Shown here: positions 54,492 to 64,000 of the stretch, piece after piece
Layout: each line of letters opens with the position of its first letter
Position numbering within the stretch: the first letter of the stretch is position 1
Assembly: GCA_964036195.1 (NCBI GenBank)
Contig: OZ038458.1
Coordinates: 25,805,832-25,869,831 of the forward strand
DNA length: 64,000 bases
Direction of reading: 5' to 3'
DNA from: Sphaerolaimus hirsutus
Taxonomy: Eukaryota > Nematoda > Chromadorea > Monhysterida > Sphaerolaimidae
Program-made: the position numbers and the translations under genes
The notes under the pieces: generated by a model
What the model was told of the DNA's origin: nothing
Database searches by the model: none
Seen by the model: the letters and a program-made list of their open reading frames with translations, nothing else

Positions 54492-57400
54492 CTGGATCAC
54501 CACGCATGTTGTTGTTGTTGTACCGCACATGGTTCAAACTGTGCGGGGGTGCGTTGAAACTGGATGCGCACTGCACGATTTGACCCATGGAGCGGTTGCT
54601 GGCGCCCACGAGTCTGTTGCCGGCGGCCACGTACTGGTGGCCAACGTCCACCAATGGGCCAACATCCACTAATTGGCCAACGTTGCAAACGTCCCGCAAC
54701 TGCCCGTTTTCATCGAAAAACAGATTGTTGCGGGAAGCGTTGTGGGCAGGCGCGTTGGAGGCCGGTGCGTTTTGCTGGCTCAACCAAACGTTGTGGAACT
54801 CATCTGAATGGCTTTGATTGTTATTTAAAGTGGAATGTCAGGTAAAGTCAAAATTAACGTAAAACGTAAAACGTTATACGTTGTATTTGACTTTTACATG
54901 ACATTTTGTGATTTTTCACTTACAATTTGACTCAATAATTGAACCCGCTGCGCTTACTCAAACTTTGACTCGATATTTTGGTTCGATACAACACAACAGA
55001 CATTTTGACTCGAATCGAGCCAAAATATCGAGTCAAAATGTTGAGTCAGCGCAGCAGGTTCAATTATTGAGTCAAATTGTAAGTGAAAAATCACAAAATG
55101 TCACATAAAATCGAATACAACGTATAATGTTTACTTTTTACGTTACTTTTGACTTTACCTGACATTGAGCCAAAATATCGAGTCAAAATGTTGAGTCAGC
55201 GCAGCGGGTTCAATTGTTGAGTCAAATTGTAAGTGAAAAATCACAAAATGTCACGTAAAGTCAAAAATAACGTAAAACATAAAACGATATAGTCTGCATT
55301 CAATTTTACGTGACATTTTGTGATTTTTCACTTATAATTTGACTCAACAATTGAACCCGCTGCGCTGACTGTGCTGAGACCTTGCAAAATAAATCCCAGC
55401 AAGCTGACCCATGTGAAGAATTGGGCATATTCTTCTTGATGTTCTTCGAGGTGTTTAGTCTGAAAATTTTTAATATGTATATATTAGGGAAAAAATGGTT
55501 GAATAAAATAAAAATACATTTTATGGACATTCTATGTTAATAGTTAGTATGCTATTTCACATTTATGGTGGACATTCTATACTAATGTACCTTTTGCTTT
55601 TCCTGCACTGCATCACCATCCACAATTTTTGCACTATGGACCACAACAGAGTCAAATTTCACCATGGGTGTTAGATCAGTGACAACCAAAGTAGTTGTTG
55701 GTACAGACAGAGAAATTCTGTTAGAAATGGATCCATTTATTGAATTTCTCAATTTTTGACCAAAAAATAAATCTTCACAATCGACTCACACTGTATGCCA
55801 ACCAATGGCATAACGTTTACATAACTCTGTAAAATATACTTTATCATCCATAATCATACTTGCAGCCACATAAAAGTCACATTTGGGTGGGGGTGGGGGG
55901 GTCTGGGTGAGGGGGGTGAGGGGTAAACATGATTCTGATTTTAGATGCAAAAATTGATTGAAATTTGCAAACCGAAGAAATAAAGCATGGTTCCGGTTCT
56001 GGGTTGTGACACGGTTCAGGGGTTGGGCACGATTCCGGTGTGGGAGTGGGTTCTGGTGTCGGGCACAATTCTGGTGTTGGGGTTGGTTCAGGGGTTGGGC
56101 ACGGTTCCGAGGCCAGGCACGGTTCCGGGGTCTGGCACGGTTCCGGTGTGGGAGTGGGTTCTGGTGTCGGGCACGGTTCCGAGGCCAGGCACGGCTCCGG
56201 GGTTGGGCACGGTTCCGGGGTTGGGCACGGTTCCGGTGTGGGAGTGGGTTCTGGCGTCGGGCACAATTCTGGTGTCGGGGTGGGTTCCGGGGTTGGGCAC
56301 GGTTCAAATGTGGGGCATGGTGGGATAGGTGTAGTGGGTCGCGGAGGGACCTATAAATTTTGTGATGAAAACATTGAAATGTACAGAGCATTTCAATTAA
56401 AAGACTAAGACACACCCAAATTATCTGTGGGGTTACCCTTTCACAAGGTGCTGATGTTTCACATGGGCATCTTGCTGCACATGCATCACAATTGCATGTG
56501 ACAGAATAGACTTCACACCGGTTGAGTTTTCCGTCTTTGTCTTTATATGTGGCATATCTCTTTGGCGGTGAAGTCTTTGGTGGGTCGATTGGTGAAGACT
56601 CAGTAGTCACAGTAACCAACATTGTGGTGCCATCAACTTCACCATCATCAACAACACCTCCACCAGTAGTGTGAGCAAAAGTCGAGTAAATTTTCGAGTA
56701 AAATTTCCTTGAAAAACGGTATACCGTATGAACTCTTCCATTAAAATAAAAAACCAACTATTTTTGTCGTCAGCTTTGTCATAATGGCCTCAACAACGTT
56801 TTTCGGTGTGTTGCCGGCAGGGGTGTTCTTGGGGGTGTTCTTGGGGGTGTCGACAAACTTGGCGGGTACAGGATCCGCGCGCGGGATGGAGGCTACTACA
56901 GCACCGCTATAATCCACCTGCATATTTTTAAATTAAGCTGAACCAAAAATTTGAAATGTTTGTATTCTTGTAACAATATATTTTTCAAACTTGGTGATGG
57001 GAAAGTTTACTATAAACACTCACTTTTCAGGGGAAGTTTTCTAAAAACAATCAATTTTCATCAAAAAGCTTCAATTTTTATCAAATAACTTTTTTCACTC
57101 ACCATGCAGTTAATTTTAGCGCCAGAAAAAATTCTCCTCATTTTTGAGCACAGCTCCTTGTAGGGGACCGTGACGTCGGCGTTTTTTATCGAATTGTCAG
57201 TCAAGTAGCTGAAAATTTTGAAATAATCAACTATTTCATTCACAATTTTAGACCATGTTCAAAAATTGAAAACAGACCCATCTAAATCAACTTCGCCTTC
57301 ACATCACAAATGGCCTTGTCAGCAAAGCATTCGCATAAAATCCCATCACACGGTCCATCCACCTTAAAGCAATTTCATAATCTGTAAAATGTCTAGTAAA

Positions 57401-57743
57401 CATTGAGCGAAATACCTTACTTCAGTTTGCAAAACTTTTCATGACATTTTACATTTTACGGATCACTTTACATAATTGTGATGCTTTGCATGACATTTAT
57501 AATTTCACAGGGTATTTTACAAAACATTTACACTAGTCGGAATATTTTGCTCAATATTTACTAGACATTTTACAGATTGTGAAATTGACACCTGGCTGCG
57601 GCAAACCAACGCCAAACACAGGAGCAGGAAAAAGCGCCACAAAATCATGTTGGTGCTCTTCTGGTAGCAGCGGGATCTCATGCTGATGTAGCTGTAGTAC
57701 GAGTCGAAGTTGAGCGCCGATGAAAAAACCAATCCGCACTTAT
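54492..57743 (-). CDS. Spliced gene X: membrane-anchored, Cys-rich, PTPEPC-repeat protein, unknown family
   Basis: Minus-strand exons with GT-AG borders: 57743-57592, 57362-57292, 57208-57103, 56917-56759, about 56690-56437, 56350 to about 55950, about 55905-55790, 55747-55591, 55459-55381 and 54803-54492. Codon phase agrees at every junction I could fix (57292/57208, 57103/56917, 56437/56350, 55790/55747, 55591/55459, 55381/54803). The joins around 56750-56690 and 55950-55905 are unresolved. Contents in order: hydrophobic segment [19 protein letters not shown]; Cys-rich parts ([27 protein letters not shown]); tandem Pro-Thr-Pro-Glu-Cys repeats; a second hydrophobic stretch [11 protein letters not shown]; an Asn-rich end ([12 protein letters not shown]). 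It suggests a secreted or surface protein. I recognise no family. Its true start and end may lie outside. Confidence 0.6.
54836..55168. mobile_element. Palindromic element inside an intron of gene X
   Basis: The ends are TGTCAGGTAAAGTCAAAA and TTTTGACTTTACCTGACA. The arms are long (AACGTAAAAC, TGACATTTTGTGATTTTTCA, CAATTATTGAACC against GGTTCAATTATTG). A partial second copy follows to 55380. It sits between exons ending at 55381 and starting at 54803, so it does not disturb the splice sites. No 8-base target duplication was found. Confidence 0.65.
55955..56312 (-). repeat. Coding minisatellite, PTPEPC repeats of gene X
   Basis: Plus-strand units like GGTTCCGGTGTGGGAGTGG and GGGCACGGTTCCGGGGTT repeat over some 350 bases. 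In the gene X frame they give Cys-Pro-Thr-Pro-Glu-Pro units with variants (CLASEPC). All three frames are open on both strands, so frame choice rests on splice phase at 56350 and on regular Cys spacing. Confidence 0.7.
57363..57591. repeat. TGTCATGCAAAGTGTC-family repeat filling an intron of gene X
   Basis: CATGACATTTTACA and AAAATGTCTAGTAAA words recur in both directions. The repeat occupies nearly the whole interval between two predicted exons and is much longer than neighbouring 40-100-bp introns, so it is likely a later insertion. Confidence 0.5.
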
Positions 57744-57763
57744 CTGAAAAAAGTGCACTTTAA

Positions 57764-58910
57764 TATCGATATATTTACTCGAGTCGACTCGAAATGACTC
57801 AATGTCGGCGTGAGATAGATCGACTCGAATCGACTCGAAACAATTCAAAGTTGGCGTGAGGTAGATGGGCTCGAGTCGACTCGAAACTACTCAATGTCGG
57901 TGTAACGTGGATCGACACTGATTGGACTCACCGTTATTGATATCGATACATGAATAAAGATCACATCGATATCGATAACTGTGCGTCCAATCAGTATCGA
58001 TCCACGTTACACCGACATTGAGTCGTTTCGAGTCGACTGGAACCCGTCTACCTCACGCCAACTTTGAATTGTTTCGAGTCGACTCAAGTTGATATAGAGA
58101 TGATCGAATAAAACTCAATGATTGCATAAGGTAGATGGGCTCGAGTCGACTCGAAACTACTCAATGTTGGTGTAACGTGGATCGACACTGATTGGACGCA
58201 CCGTTATCGATATCGATGTGATCTTTATTCACGTATCGATATCAATATATCGATATCAATAACGGTGCATCCAATCAGTATCGATCCACGTTACACCGAC
58301 ATTGAGTCGTTTCGAGTTGACTCGAACCCATCTACCTCACGCCAACTTTGAATTGTTTTGAGTTGACTTGAGTCGATATAGAGATGATCGAACTAAATTC
58401 AATGATTGCGTAACGTAGATCGATACTGATTAGACTCATCATTATCAATATCGATATAGTAATATCGATACGTGAATAAAGATTATATCGATATCGATAA
58501 CGATGCGTCTAATCGGTATCGATCTACCTTACGCAATCATTGAATTTAGTTCGATCATCTCTATATCGACTCGAGTCGATCTACCTCACGCCAACATTGA
58601 GTCATTACGAGTCGACTTGAGTCAATATAGAAGTGACAACGTCGATATAGACACATCAATATTGATATCTATATGATCTTTATTCACGTATCGATATCAT
58701 TATATCGATATTGATAACAATGCATCTAATTGGTGTCGCTCCACCTTACGCAATCATTGAATTTAGTGAATTCGGTCATCTCTATATCAACTCAAGTCGA
58801 CTCGAGTCGATCTACTTTATGCAATCATTGAACCTAGTCGACTCAAGTCAATATAAACGTGACCATGTCAACTAGATTCAATGATTGCATAAAGTAGATT
58901 GACCCCGAAC
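57764..58910. repeat. ATCGATATCGAT and TCGACTCGA palindromic array
   Basis: Some 1.1 kb of words such as TATCGATATCGATA, GAGTCGACTCGAA and GTAGATCGAC in alternating orientation. Sub-blocks repeat in inverted order: one runs to about 57955 and is mirrored from about 57975, and another is at 58130-58330. Every word is itself palindromic, so both strands read alike. It directly precedes the first visible exon of gene X. Confidence 0.75.
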
Positions 58911-59497
58911 CACAAACCCAAAAATTCCCAAAAGAAAAAAGCAAACCCCCCGCCATACACAAACTCAGCCTATCATCTAATTAAATTTGCCCTCCTGAAT
59001 TGAATGTTAATTTTGTAGACTCGATTATTGGTTGCCGGTTGCCATGAAAAAATCTTCATACAAATGTCTTGATGGAAACCTGCGGGTGGTAATAAATATA
59101 TCATTCAAATATTTACACATGTGTATGAATGCGGTAAAATGGGGGAAAAAGATGCAAATTCAATCAAGAGATGAATTATTTAATTAGAGGAATTGATAGC
59201 TCATTCTGGGTTGACATTTACAATGATAAGAATGTAACTGAAACAATAAAATATTTCGAAATAGTGCCTACATTTGTTCCAACATTGAATGATGTCATAT
59301 TTTTATGCCTGAATTTGGTTCAAAATGTTTTTATTTTGTTATATACACTCCTAAACATCTCTTTAAAATGAATAAAAACAATTTACCTGGTTTTTTCCTG
59401 ATTTTTTTGAATGAATTCAAACATAAATCTATATAAAACTACAAAAAAGTATGTTTTTTCCCAACTTTTTACAAACAGAAAGTTATTTTACACACGT
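58911..59497. other. AT-rich spacer
   Basis: No delimited repeat. A plus-strand open frame at 59171-59371 encodes about 66 residues with no recognised features. Confidence 0.35.
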
Positions 59498-59687
59498 AAA
59501 TTGACATATTTCACTATTTTACATTCGCTAAACATAAAATACCCGTATATTTATGTATTTATCGAATTCAAAAACCGTTTGTGTGCATTTTGGTACAAGT
59601 GTGTCAGTAACTTTTGAATTCGATGAATACATAAATATATGGGTATTTTATGTTTAGCGAATGTAAAAAAGTGAAATATATCAATTT
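59498..59687. repeat. Inverted repeat, about 77-bp arms
   Basis: 59498-59574 and 59612-59687 are near-exact complements (CATTCGCTAAACATAAAATA against TATTTTATGTTTAGCGAATG). The loop is 37 bases. It lies just beyond the 3' end of gene Y and may form a stable hairpin in either transcript. Confidence 0.8.
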
Positions 59688-59821
59688 ACGGGTGAAATTT
59701 GTCACTTTATGCGCGTAAAAGTAAATATTAACTAAATTTTCACACATTTCATTCATTTTTATAGGATAGTGACAGGAACTTTGTTCATTTACTTGATATT
59801 ACCGTAATTTATGTAACCATT

Positions 59822-61963
59822 TCACATTATGTCAACAATATTTGCCATATTATTCATCCAAATGGCAATGATCAAAAGCAATAAATAGTGTTCCCCACAA
59901 TTTAAATCAAACATGGACATATGGAAAATGCTCCTCAATCTATTCAGGCCAAATTGATCACTAGAAGAACGTAAAAAATTAGACAATAAATACTGATAAA
60001 CAGGTTGTGAATAGGGTCTGACAAAAAAATCTGTCAAACTTGTCAAAACATTAACAGTTTGAGCTCCTGAACCCCAAAAACTATTAAATATGCATTCTCT
60101 AACAGCCCTATTAGCTCTAAAAGTGTCCAATGCATGCTGAATTATTCTCATGGTATTTTGTTGACCACACTGAACATTGGTCAACATAAACATCATAGTG
60201 AACTGTGCAACATGTCTACCATATAATGCCTGAATAGGGGGGATTTTATGCTTGATTCATTAAATTTGAATAAATAAATACCATATTTCTTCAAATACAA
60301 GAGTGCTATTCTATTGGATGTGTCATTCTATTGGAGGCAGCCATTCTATTATATTTATGAGTGCAAAAAATCAAAACCTGTTCTATTTGAGGAAATATAG
60401 TGTGCTCCATTAACTAACGAATACTGTCACTATAAGCGTGTCATCAATATTGTATTCATGTGCGTCCTCTCTAGACCAGGTCTCAAATCTCGGTATGATA
60501 TAATGAGTAAACATAAAATTCAAGCAAAAATTATTTAAAAAATAAAATTTTTTAAATATTTATATTCATTTATTTATTTTAGCTTGAATTTTATGCTTAC
60601 TAATGACTTGATTTCAACAATTGGCCCAAATTTCTGAATATATTTATATTAATTATTATAAAAATTTCCAAAAATTTTTATGACTGACCCAAATCTATTG
60701 AAGCATGTTAAGTTCTCACATCCATTGTTCTCAAATATGGGTGTGCATGTACATTTATTGCATAGTTTGGGTATAAAATAGGTGGAAATTGGTTATAAAT
60801 CTGATTGAATCTTCTAAGTACAACAACTCTATTATTTGGAGTGTTTCCATTACACTGCCTTTGAATAGCCCTATTATTTCCATTTAAATGCCTGTATACA
60901 GATTTTTATTAAATAAGCACCTAAAATGTTACTTTTTACATACATTTCTTGTCCAAAAAATTGTCCCGGTCGGAATTGAACAATGCGATGTGGTAAATCA
61001 TACATTCTTTGATCCACAGCACTATTATCTTGACACGTTTGAGTTTGAGGCATTACTGTAGCAGCATTTATATTCGATTGTGTTGACACACGATTACGAT
61101 AAACATAGGGTGATGGTCTCTGCAAATAAAGATATGTGCCATATTTATTCTGATATAAGAACACTAATTTCTACTCACTTGATTAGGTATAACAGCTTGT
61201 ATTTCAGGCCTCAATTGATTTATTCTATTTAGTTGAAACTCTCTCCTAGATATGGGAACCTCCCGATTTAGATAAAAGTTATCATTTTGACTTGAGCATG
61301 AAACTCCTTCATCGTGCTGTCTAGATGTAGAAGCCCCTTCATTGATCCTCAAAACATTTTTATTCAAATTTGTTTGTAGAGCGTCATTTTTATTTGACAG
61401 TAACCCCATTTCATTCTGATTAGACAGTGATGCTACCATATTCATCACATGTTGAACTGGGGGACTATCACCATTTTGAACAAGTAAATCTGATGAATCA
61501 ATTTCAAAAGGGGGTACTCCCAAACCCTGTAAAGTGTCGGATGAATTTTGGATATTTTCTGCAGGTGTGTTTGAAGGGGGGTGTGGAGAATTCTGGTTTG
61601 TTATCAGATGTATTTGTGGCTGCATTTGAAGCATTTGAGGTGTTTTGAGGTGGGTTTTGAGTATTTGATTCTGTATTTTCTACGACACTCTCTTGTCCAT
61701 TTGGATTAGCATCTGCACAATGAATACATATACATATACATAATTTTGCTAGCCAACTTGGAAAAATGGAACCTGGGTGATTTACAAAAAAAAAGTTATC
61801 CAATTCATTTAAATCTCCATCATTGGGATTGGGTCCAGGTCTGTAAAATGAAAATTGGTACAAATAAATAATATAATTATTTCATATAATCTTACCCTGG
61901 GTTTATTGTCCATGCCAGCGGACATAAAATCATGACCACAATTAAATGCAGGAAAAAAAACAT
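59822..61963 (-). CDS. Spliced gene Y: secreted or membrane, Asn/Gln/Ser-rich protein, unknown family
   Basis: Five minus-strand exons: 61963-61896, 61840-61179, 61119-60944, 60891-60720 and 60229-59822. Introns are 55, 59, 52 and 490 bases with GTAAGA, GTGAGT, GTATGT and GTGAGA donors and CAG acceptors; all junction phases agree. The ATG at 61963 has A at -3 and opens a signal peptide, MFFFLHLIVVMILCPLAWT. Then come acidic and Pro/Asn sequence (PGPNPNDGDLNELD), a long Asn/Ser/Gln-rich region, a mixed region (RMYDLPHRIVQFRPGQFF), and a more ordered C-terminus (about residues 420-555) ending in a hydrophobic HYLLLLIIAIWMNN. Exon 2 needs one frame change near a six-G run at 61574-61579: sequencing error, indel or unseen intron. 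The C-terminal part recalls virion-type proteins in style only; no family assigned. Confidence 0.6.
60230..60719. repeat. Large intron of gene Y containing a CATTCTATTGGA repeat
   Basis: Between 60290 and 60400 phrases such as GCTATTCTATTGGATGTG and CATTCTATTGGAGG recur, as they do at about 17810, 20275 and 30410. At 490 bases this intron is eight times longer than the other introns of the gene, consistent with a repeat insertion that splicing tolerates. AT-rich inverted sequence follows at 60510-60600. Confidence 0.5.
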
Positions 61964-62256
61964 GTTTACGGGTAAATTGTAGAATGAAATGATTACCAAT
62001 CCATCTCCATACACTTACAGCTCCACCAAGGTCAATCAAATTAAGTGTATCATTTAACATGCACATATTATGGTATATCTACGCAACATGATCATTTGTT
62101 AACCAGCTCAAAATGTAACCATTTTTGAACATAAAAAATGGGTCAAAATATATGAAAAATTAGGGTCAATAGGTTAAAAATGGGGTCAGTGTGTTATTTC
62201 CGTATTGAAAAAATAGGTTACTAAGTCATGCTAAAAATAACCACACATAAAATGAG

Positions 62257-62299
62257 TATAAAAAGGGCTGATCTTTTTATCAAAGTCACCATTCATATC
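62257..62299 (+). promoter_or_regulatory. TATA promoter of gene Z
   Basis: TATAAAAAGGG at 62257-62267 is followed about 30 bases later by a TCAAAGTC initiator-like site (near 62279-62287), and the ATG of gene Z at 62300. The spacing is that of a standard metazoan RNA polymerase II core promoter with a very short leader. Confidence 0.55.
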
Positions 62300-64000
62300 A
62301 TGAATAACGGATATTATTCACCATCTCAGCTGCCATACAAGTGAGTTATTTATGAGTTGACTAGAACACAACTGTAATTCATGAAAATAGTTCCCCAATA
62401 AATTCAAACTGAGTTGACTTGATAACAGCTGTCAACTATAATTCATAAAAATAGTTCCCCACTAAAAACAAATTTTTTCGGTACCGTGTGCATTAATATG
62501 AGAACACCCCCCTTCAATTTACAGCATGGATTCAACCGATTCGACTGGCCTAAACAACTCAACCATCACCAACGACGCACCAAACTCTGCCGAATGTGTG
62601 ACCGGTGCTTCGCCAAACCAAACCAAAGAAGCCGAAACAATCAATTCCATATTTACAACATTGCTTCCAATGCAGTTAGTTGCCCTGAAATGCTAACCAC
62701 TTTTTGAAACCGCCGCTATATTTAAATACCCTGTAAAATGTCATGCAAAGTGTCAAATGTCATGCAAAGTGTCGAAATTTATGTAAAGTGTTAAATGTCA
62801 TACAAAGTGTAAAAATTTATGTGAAGTGCTCTGTAAAGTGTCAAGTGTCATGCAAAGTGTAGAAATTAATGTAAACTGTCTTATAAAATGTCAACATTCC
62901 AACTATTACCTCAGAATAACTGCTCCATTGACTTCCGCAATATCTGATAACACGCCAGCAAGTCCAAATGATTCAGAATATCAACCAGAAGATGCTCTAA
63001 ACAATTATACGGCAGACACTGATGGAGAAACGTGTGAAAGTGATTCGAGTGAAAACACCGATGATATGGAGGCTGACCCCGACTACGTCGATGTAGATGG
63101 ATTGAGTCAGGCTAGTGAAATTGATAATGAGGAACCTGATGTCGATGAAAATATGGCACACTTGAAATATTCATTGGAGAAAAATTTCAAAAAAATCAAA
63201 AATTCCTTCAGAAACTTTGAAATGCTACACAAGACATTAACAGAAAACAAAAAGGTTTCATTTTTTATTTTTTACCCCCTCTTCAAAATATTACAACTTT
63301 TTCATTTTATGCCAAGAACATGACATCTGCACAATACGCCGCGGGTCACTATCTACCACTAGACTTGAAAATTCAAATGGTTGAAAAAGGGATGATTAAA
63401 ATGTCTGACTGTATCAGCCAAACAAAAGACATAGCAATGGATGACGTCATGACAATAGTGATGACTGGTGAGGGTCTAAAAGATATGAAGCTAATTAGAG
63501 AGTACTCAGAAACCGAAGTTTGTTGCTTATAAATCAGTCATTTACATGATATATCACATGAAAATTTATATCACAGTACGAAACGCTCGAAAAATGGTCA
63601 ATGGATAGGTTGAACGACTTAGAGGAGCGTATCAAATATTTCAATCGAAACATCGCCAAAATTGTGAAATCAGAAGTTTTTGAAAGGAGGGATGATAAAC
63701 TGCGGGAATTGAGGGCTAAATACCCTCTGTTTGAATTAGCTAGATGTGGAAGCGACGATACACTTTGCTCAGATGGTCACACGGGAGAGTGCCTGCCAAT
63801 CAAATATAGTATGTATTTTGTAGTGGACATTGGTCATTTTGTGTTGGTCATTGGTCATTAGTTTATAAACCCTCAAAACTTCTAGTTTTGGCGAAATACA
63901 AAAAACTAAAAATGGATCACAAGCGCGCGGTGGCCGCTGGAAGAATAAAATGTGAACAGTGCATTGACAGCGTGAGTGGTAACCCGGGAAGAATGTGTGA
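62300..64000 (+). CDS. Spliced gene Z: acidic then charged helical protein, unknown family, cut by the window end
   Basis: Exons: 62300-62340 (MNNGYYSPSQLPY), 62525 to about 62675 (Thr/Asn-rich), 62915-63254, 63317-63517, 63577-63808 and 63886 to the end. Introns of 62, 59 and 77 bases separate the last four; donors GTTTCA, GTTTGT and GTATGT and acceptors AAG, CAG and TAG keep phase. The join between the second and third exons does not keep phase at any donor I can see, so the first two exons could be a separate small transcript. The third exon is strongly acidic (EADPDYVDVDG, DNEEPDVDE); later ones are charged and helical (ERIKYFNRNIAKIVKSEVFE). Cys pairs near the end (KCEQC) hint at a metal site. 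No family recognised. Confidence 0.6.
62725..62895. repeat. TGTCATGCAAAGTGTC repeat inside gene Z
   Basis: Six or more words of TGTCATGCAAAGTGTC type in one orientation lie between the second and third exons of gene Z. Same family as 4345-4510 and 57363-57591. Confidence 0.7.

Noticed and set aside
54492-54803. Treating this Asn-rich frame as a stand-alone gene
   Set aside because: It starts at a splice acceptor whose phase matches the exon ending at 55381 and ends at a donor, so it is better seen as an exon of gene X.
55987-56408. Plus-strand Gly/Val-rich frames opposite the PTPEPC repeats
   Set aside because: The minisatellite keeps all frames open; the minus-strand frame is chosen because it joins neighbouring exons in phase and keeps regular cysteines.
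59822-60229. Naming the last exon of gene Y as a baculovirus or nudivirus capsid protein
   Set aside because: Only a general impression of style supports it; no motif could be matched with certainty, so no name was given.

Overview
This window looks like non-coding-rich nuclear DNA of an invertebrate animal. The reasons are a BEL/Pao retrotransposon (a group known from animals), a Ty3/Gypsy element, spliced genes with GT-AG introns of mostly 42-77 bases, a TATA promoter with a short leader, and a dense load of small DNA transposons. An arthropod is my best guess; the sequence does not prove it. There are no rRNA or tRNA genes, no CRISPR array and no bacterial operons.

1-33.3 kb is almost wholly repeats. 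Many can be delimited by terminal inverted repeats (TIRs) and exact target-site duplications (TSDs). Four hAT-like families (8-base TSDs) start CAGGCTGGCC, TAGTGATGTAAAAGC, TAACGATGGC/CAACGATGG and CAGAGTTG. A TA-flanked family starts CCGTATTACCTCGAA and is full of poly-C/G. There are also large foldback elements. Several are nested: TAGTGATG element > TAACGATGG element > poly-G element at 18086-20256. Most hAT-like families are filled with one family-specific short word, such as TTCGAA, GGCGCTTGGCGCC, AAAGCG, TACACTT or CGTAAA. Only two weak isolated exon candidates lie in this part (15554-15710 minus, 17096-17193 plus).

33595-51546 is a Gypsy element on the minus strand (193-bp LTRs, TSD GTAT). 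Its gag is split by a complete 12.5-kb BEL/Pao element (37943-50448, 1302-bp LTRs, TSD CAAAT), also on the minus strand. The BEL element carries gag, protease, reverse transcriptase, RNase H, integrase and, in frame behind integrase, an envelope-like glycoprotein with a signal segment and a C-terminal membrane anchor. Both elements carry stops or frameshifts.

51.5-54.4 kb is low-complexity and repeat sequence.

54.4-64.0 kb holds three spliced genes of unrecognised function. One on minus (57743 to 54492, at least ten exons) is membrane-anchored and Cys-rich with Pro-Thr-Glu-Cys repeats. A second on minus (61963 to 59822, five exons) has a signal peptide and is Asn/Gln/Ser-rich. The third, on plus (62300 to beyond the end), is divergent from the second, has a TATA promoter and encodes an acidic then charged protein. 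Their introns are themselves sites of repeat insertion. Short hydrophobic N-termini and low-complexity Asn or Pro tracts would also fit captured virus-like genes; the sequence alone does not decide this.
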